Below are positions 7,631-7,846 of a DNA stretch of 7,846 nucleotides, piece after piece. Position 1 is the stretch's first letter. Each line of letters starts with the position of its first letter. Location: NCBI GenBank assembly GCA_002405555.1, contig DHMA01000064.1:1-7846 (forward strand), read 5' to 3'. Position numbers and translations under genes: made by a program. The notes under the pieces were generated by a model, which worked only from the letters and a program-made list of their open reading frames with translations, searched no databases and was not told the origin of the DNA. The DNA is from Opitutia bacterium UBA4654. GTDB taxonomy: Bacteria > Verrucomicrobiota > Verrucomicrobiia > Opitutales > Intestinicryptomonadaceae.

Positions 7631-7846
7631 CTATTCGGCGGAAATCTCGTAGGCGATTGTCGCGCCGAACTTGTTGTGGGTGGAAAGGGCGAGTTTTGCG
7701 CCGTTTTCGGTTCTTTCAATCGGGATTTCCGCAATGCGTTTGCCCGTGGCGTCGAGCGCGAAGCACTTGAAGCCGTCGAGCCTTTTTGCGAACTCGATTT
7801 TCGATTCCGCCCGCGCGAGCAGGTAGCCGCCGCTTCCCTTTTCGAG
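7631..7846 (-). CDS. C-terminal fragment of unrecognised protein (partial)
   Basis: The last 71 codons of a minus-strand gene run in from the right edge and end at TAG (7631-7633). The frame is supported by the terminator directly after the stop and by codon use like its neighbours (GCC, CTC, GAA, AAC, TTC). I do not recognise the family. The fragment alternates short hydrophobic and polar stretches, such as GYLLARAESKIEFAKRL near its start and GFKCFALDATGKRIAEIPIE in the middle, and ends with GATIAYEISAE. This reads like beta strands, possibly a C-terminal beta-sandwich domain of the kind found at the end of secreted or carbohydrate-active enzymes, but that is a guess from texture only. There is no cysteine pair, membrane segment or catalytic motif in the visible part. 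It lies in a different frame from leuB and is probably a separate transcription unit. Confidence 0.7.
   Translation of the reverse strand, partial: LEKGSGGYLLARAESKIEFAKRLDGFKCFALDATGKRIAEIPIERTENGAKLALSTHNKFGATIAYEISAE

Noticed and set aside
7492..7734. Extending leuB upstream by 81 residues to the ATG at 7734
   Set aside because: The extension crosses the terminator and the coding end of the previous gene, has low-complexity Pro/Ser/Arg-rich content, and MSTFKFAVLPGDG at 7491 is the normal LeuB N-terminus.
7564..7770. Small plus-strand frame of 68 codons covering the terminator
   Set aside because: It starts inside the hairpin, is very Arg-rich and lies antisense to the partial gene; no support as a gene.

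Overview
The window carries three complete genes and the tail of a fourth. All read on the minus strand, so transcription runs from high to low coordinates. In transcription order they are: the C-terminus of an unrecognised protein (7631-7846), a hairpin terminator (7558-7599), leuB (3-isopropylmalate dehydrogenase, 6394-7491), alaS (alanyl-tRNA synthetase, 3703-6375) and smc (chromosome condensation ATPase, 15-3698). No tRNA, rRNA, CRISPR array, insertion sequence, phage gene or recognisable plus-strand gene was found. The only gene-free stretch is the 139-base gap between the partial gene and leuB.

The organism looks like a bacterium of the PVC group, most plausibly Verrucomicrobiota (perhaps Opitutae-like). 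Three things suggest this. The SMC head has the wording LSGGQRTMTAV and DELDAPLDDANIGRY, which I associate from memory with PVC SMC proteins rather than the usual bacterial LSGGEK and DEVDAALD forms. The genes are GC-rich with short AT-rich gaps. None of the three complete genes has a recognisable Shine-Dalgarno sequence. This is a family-level impression and not a database result.

The leuB-alaS-smc group is compact: 18 bases separate leuB from alaS, and 4 bases separate alaS from smc. This suggests one transcript starting in the AT-rich region before leuB and insulated from the upstream gene by the terminator. The three products act in different processes (leucine biosynthesis, tRNA charging with proofreading, chromosome organisation), so the grouping looks like shared housekeeping expression rather than a pathway.

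I found no new biological system. The points worth a second look are modest: A-rich, SD-less starts on all three genes; a charged, proline-containing linker in the SMC C-terminal coil; a diverged SMC hinge; very long antisense open frames caused by near-total avoidance of TTA, CTA and TCA; a terminator whose 3' arm has three possible partners; and a hairpin spanning the smc stop codon.
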